DNA of 64,000 nt, taken from assembly GCF_004766055.1 (NCBI RefSeq), contig NZ_SPQR01000006.1, forward strand, positions 273,509 to 337,508. Reading direction: 5' to 3'. The notes under the pieces were generated by a model that saw only the letters and a list, made by a program, of their open reading frames with translations, made no database searches and was not told the DNA's origin. This DNA is from Desulfosporosinus sp. Sb-LF. Its GTDB lineage: Bacteria; Bacillota; Desulfitobacteriia; Desulfitobacteriales; Desulfitobacteriaceae. The translations under genes were made by a program, and so were the position numbers. Positions 60,838-64,000 of the stretch are shown here, in pieces. Within the stretch, counting starts at the first letter, position 1, and each line of letters begins with the position of its first letter.

Positions 60838-62634
60838 GTGAAAATGCGTCATGCATGGACAATCTCTATGAAACTATGGATTGCCTTGACCCTCCTTATT
60901 CTTGTCGTACTTGGGGGGTTAGGGCTTACGATCACCTGGCTTTTCGGGGATTTTTATCTTCAACAAAAGTTGGATTCACTTCGGAAAGAGGCGACTGAAA
61001 TATCAGAGCAATTGGCAACAGTCTATAGTTGGAGTGAACGGTTAAATCTGCTAGAAACGTTGAAGCTAACCTCGGGCACGCAATTAGTTTTACTTGATCC
61101 AAAAGGGAATATATTAGTAATTTCGGGAACAACTTCAATATCATCACAGGGCTTAGGAGTCGGGGTAGGCGGGCATTTAGGCGTACTGGGAGGATGGTCA
61201 CGAAATCTACGGCCCTCGGACTTCTTTACCGATGAGTACTTGGAAACGGTCCTTTCTGGTAAAACTATTTCGATTAAAGCTTTACCCGTTAATGGTGGCG
61301 GGCAGGCGATGCTTATTGCTGCTACGCCAGTCGGAATTAAACCCGTTCAGGGTGTTGTGCTTCTAGGGAGCTCTCCGGTTCCTATTCAAGAAAGTATCGC
61401 AACGTTTCGTCGACTTATTCTCTATGCCTCCTTGATTGCGGTTTTCTTGGCCACAGTGGTTAGCCTTATTTTTGCTCGACAAGTAACGAGGCCACTTGCC
61501 TTGATGCAACGAGGAGCAACTAGAATGGCTAAAGGCGACTTTTTGCCCATTCAAGGTATAACAAGCAAAGATGAAATCGGAGAGTTGGCCGAGGTTTTAA
61601 ATTCGATGGGAGAAAGCCTGAAAAACCACATGGAATGGCTTTCTCAAGAAAAGAACTTGCTTCAAGGTATCGTTGAAAGTATCAGTGATGCGGTGGTTAT
61701 GCTGAGTTTTGAAGGCCTGATTCTCTATGCCAATGATTCTGCGAAGGCGTTGTGGCAAGAAGGTGAGATTGAACTTTCGGAACGAAGAACCCAAATTGTC
61801 GAATTTCTCCATTCGATGAGCCAAAACATTTCTCAAGGCGAAAACTTTGCAACAGTAACCCTTGGAATACAGGTGTTGCAAGTTGTAATGGCACCGATGG
61901 CCGAGACGGAGGGAATCCGTGGGAATGTTGCAGTTCTTAGAGACGTAACGGCCTCTTTGCGGGCGGAAAAGGCCCGCCGTGAGTTTTTAGCCAGTGTTAC
62001 GCACGAACTTAGAACTCCTCTACATCTTATTCAAGGGTATTTGGAGGCAATCCAAGATGGTGTGATACCGGAACATCAGCAGGATGAGCATATTGACCTG
62101 GTCTTGGATGAAGCCAAACGTTTGGCGCGTTTAGTTCAGGATTTACAAGACATAAATTGGCTTGAACGAGGACAAATTATGCAACGTGTTACTCTTGACC
62201 TGAAGAGTTTTCTGAGTGATCTAGAGCAACGTTTTCAGGGTCGAGCGCAGGAGCTAGGTTTGATTCTAGAAGTTTCTGAAGGTCGAGGGGAATTATCTGC
62301 AGATCCAGATCGGCTTTTGCAAGTCTTTATTAATCTTTTAGACAATGCAATGGGGCACACACCTTGTGGAAAGATTGTTAGGGTATTTATGGAGGAAGAT
62401 CAGAATCAGGTGCGATTCGCAGTCCAAGATGAAGGAGAAGGAATTCCCAAAGAAGCATTACCCTATATCTTTGATCGATTTTTTAGAGCGAATAAAGCAC
62501 GATCGCGAAAGGATGGGGGAATGGGCTTAGGGCTTGCCATTGTACGACAAATTGTGGAAGCCCATGGAGGGCGTGTGAAAGTTGAAAGTGATATGGGAAG
62601 AGGGACGACTTTTTGGATTACTCTTCCACGTTAG
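60838..62634 (+). CDS. Sensor histidine kinase (HAMP-PAS-HisKA-HATPase)
   Basis: A 598-residue membrane sensor. It has TM1 (about 11-36), an extracellular domain of about 155 residues, TM2 (about 195-218), a HAMP linker (RPLALMQRGATRMAKGDF), a PAS domain (about 275-370), HisKA with phospho-acceptor H389 (SVTHELRTPLHLIQGYL) and a HATPase domain (NLLDNAMGHT; DEGEGIP; GGMGLGLAIVRQIVEAHGG). The start is GTG 60838 or ATG 60844. The signal is unknown; it partners the response regulator directly upstream. Confidence 0.94.
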   Translation: MKMRHAWTISMKLWIALTLLILVVLGGLGLTITWLFGDFYLQQKLDSLRKEATEISEQLATVYSWSERLNLLETLKLTSGTQLVLLDPKGNILVISGTTSISSQGLGVGVGGHLGVLGGWSRNLRPSDFFTDEYLETVLSGKTISIKALPVNGGGQAMLIAATPVGIKPVQGVVLLGSSPVPIQESIATFRRLILYASLIAVFLATVVSLIFARQVTRPLALMQRGATRMAKGDFLPIQGITSKDEIGELAEVLNSMGESLKNHMEWLSQEKNLLQGIVESISDAVVMLSFEGLILYANDSAKALWQEGEIELSERRTQIVEFLHSMSQNISQGENFATVTLGIQVLQVVMAPMAETEGIRGNVAVLRDVTASLRAEKARREFLASVTHELRTPLHLIQGYLEAIQDGVIPEHQQDEHIDLVLDEAKRLARLVQDLQDINWLERGQIMQRVTLDLKSFLSDLEQRFQGRAQELGLILEVSEGRGELSADPDRLLQVFINLLDNAMGHTPCGKIVRVFMEEDQNQVRFAVQDEGEGIPKEALPYIFDRFFRANKARSRKDGGMGLGLAIVRQIVEAHGGRVKVESDMGRGTTFWITLPR

Positions 62635-62759
62635 GCACCTTTGAAGGTGTTACTGTTCCGATTATTCCACTCACTGTACGCCTACACAATGGCACAGGTT
62701 AAGGAAGATTTAAACCAATCATATAGAGAAATCAGATCGTGTTTTTGCAACCTCAGGAA

Positions 62760-62779
62760 CCATATTTTGATTAATATGG
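62760..62779. promoter_or_regulatory. Perfect palindrome upstream of comM
   Basis: CCATATT and AATATGG around TTGATT, about 50 bases before comM. It is a candidate operator or a chance AT-rich repeat. No terminator is seen after the kinase gene. Confidence 0.4.
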
Positions 62780-62830
62780 AAGGATTGTAGAGAATTAACG
62801 CGAACATTCTATTTAAAGGGAGGAGATTGA

Positions 62831-63937
62831 ATGTTCGCAGCCGTTTATGGCATGACCGTACTTGGGTTACAAGCTCACTTAATTCGTGTGGAAGTCGACG
62901 TGGCGAATGGTCTGCCGAGTTTTGATATTGTTGGATTGCCAACTACAGCTGTGAGAGAGGCCCGTGATCGCGTGCGTTCAGCGATACGAAACTCTGGCTA
63001 CCAGTTCCCCCTTCAGCGAGTCACTGTGAACTTAGCTCCTGCGGACTTGCGCAAAGAAGGTTCAGGCCTCGATCTGCCGATTGCGATAGGGATACTCGCA
63101 GCTACTGGGCAATGCATCTCACCATCACTTGCTCATTATGTGTTTTCCGGCGAACTTTCTTTGGAGGGGACCCTTCGTCCAGTTCCTGGGGTACTTACCA
63201 TGGCCATTACTCTGAATAAAGAAAACTTAACAACAGGGATGGAAGGCGGGCTCGCTACAGAAACATTTAGTTTGATCGTTCCCCCAGATAATTTAGCTGA
63301 AGCTCGTCTTGTGACTGAGTTAGAAACGCATAGTACACTAACTCTCGGTCTAATAGTGAAAGGGATCGAAAATAAGATTGGTTTCGAAGATGATGTTTTG
63401 CCACGGACTCCTCAAAAGAGCTTATTTAACGGAATCAAGGTGGACTGGGCCGATGTCCATGGGCAAAATCACGCTAAAAGGGCTTTAGAGATTGCTGCAA
63501 CTGGGGGGCATAATGTCATTTTGGTAGGGCCCCCAGGATCGGGTAAGACGCTCCTAGCAAAGGCATATTCAGGAATACTTCCTCTCTTAAGCGATCAGGA
63601 AAGCATAGAGGTTACCCAGCTTTACAGTGTTTGTGGGTTGCTGAATAGCAATGGATTATTGGTTCAACATCGTCCTTTTCGAAACCCTCATCATACCATA
63701 ACTAATGCTGGTATGATCGGCGGGGGACGGGAGCTACGTCCAGGTGAACTAAGCTTCGCTAATCACGGAGTTCTGTTCTTGGACGAGCTTCCTGAGTTTA
63801 CTCGTGAGGTTTTAGAATGTTTGCGGCAACCACTGGAAGACCGCGAATTGACAATTACTAGGCAATCAGGGAGTATCACTTATCCAGCCCATGTAAGCGT
63901 CATCGCCAGCATGAATCCCTGCCCGTGTGGTTTATAA
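62831..63937 (+). pseudogene. comM: ComM/YifB-family Mg-chelatase-like AAA+ protein, interrupted
   Basis: ComM-family proteins are AAA+ helicases that aid branch migration in recombination. The N-terminal S5-like domain (about 1-170) and the AAA+ part are normal: Walker [17 protein letters not shown] near residue 233, [13 protein letters not shown] (Walker B) and [13 protein letters not shown] stops the frame right after NPCPCGL at 368 residues, whereas the family is about 500. In the same frame beyond the stop QLKQLRMRIG still resembles the family, with fewer residues between than usual. So a nonsense change plus an indel, or a sequence error, is likely. The window ends 63 bases later. Confidence 0.75.
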
Positions 63938-64000
63938 CTTGGGAGAAGGTATACTCAATTGAAACAGTTGCGGATGCGGATAGGCTTGTCCTGCCATGAT

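Overview
The window reads as chromosomal core sequence from an endospore-forming, anaerobic low-to-moderate-GC Firmicute of class Clostridia. Gene content and order (fapR-plsX-fabH-fabK-fabD-fabG-acpP-fabF-rnc-smc-ftsY, ylxM-ffh-rpsP-khpA-rimM-trmD-rplS-lepB-rbgA-rnhB, an 11-gene nuo operon, gpr, ylbJ) most resemble the Desulfosporosinus/Desulfitobacterium group; that placement is inference from synteny and protein style, not from a search. Almost everything lies on the plus strand in long, tightly coupled operons. Only rpmB, gpr and ylbJ are on the minus strand. I see no rRNA, tRNA, CRISPR array, prophage or insertion sequence.

1-10519: end of rsmB, rlmN, then two FHA proteins, a PP2C phosphatase, a RodA/FtsW protein, a class B PBP and a PASTA Ser/Thr kinase, followed by rsgA, rpe and thiN. 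The order FHA-FHA-phosphatase-RodA-PBP-kinase is the one known from actinobacterial fhaA-fhaB-pstP-rodA-pbpA-pknB, and suggests a phospho-signalling module tied to elongation or spore-cortex peptidoglycan synthesis. 10520-12355: hslO (Hsp33) between two copies of a structured repeat, then rpmB on the minus strand. 12356-18591: Asp23-like protein, FakA-like kinase, two-subunit serine dehydratase and an N-terminally extended RecG.

18592-22685 has a spore flavour: a 42-residue SASP-like gene with a forespore-type promoter, convergent gpr (the SASP protease) with a matching promoter, rsmD, a coiled-coil protein and ylbJ. 23021-33167: ackA, the DUF177-rpmF pair, and the fatty-acid synthesis operon headed by its regulator fapR, whose promoter carries a palindrome that fits a FapR operator. 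33186-38593: rnc, smc, ftsY. 38590-41807: methylthioadenosine salvage genes (mtnP, mtnA, mtaD).

41923-49415: SRP and ribosome-maturation genes (ylxM, ffh, rpsP, khpA, rimM, trmD, a SPOUT methyltransferase, rplS, lepB, rbgA, rnhB). 49537-59294: complex I genes nuoABCDHIJKLMN without the NADH-input subunits E, F and G, so electrons probably enter from another donor. 59574 to the end: a YraN protein, a TATAGT-type tandem repeat, an OmpR-type two-component system, and a ComM-family gene that meets a stop codon in mid-domain at the window edge.

The most interesting points are the actinobacterial-style FHA/kinase cluster in a spore former, the half-length SASP next to gpr, the terminator-like hairpin in the gpr leader, the paired structured repeats around hslO, the FapR-type operator, the mtnP reading frame with no usable ATG/GTG start, and the interrupted comM.
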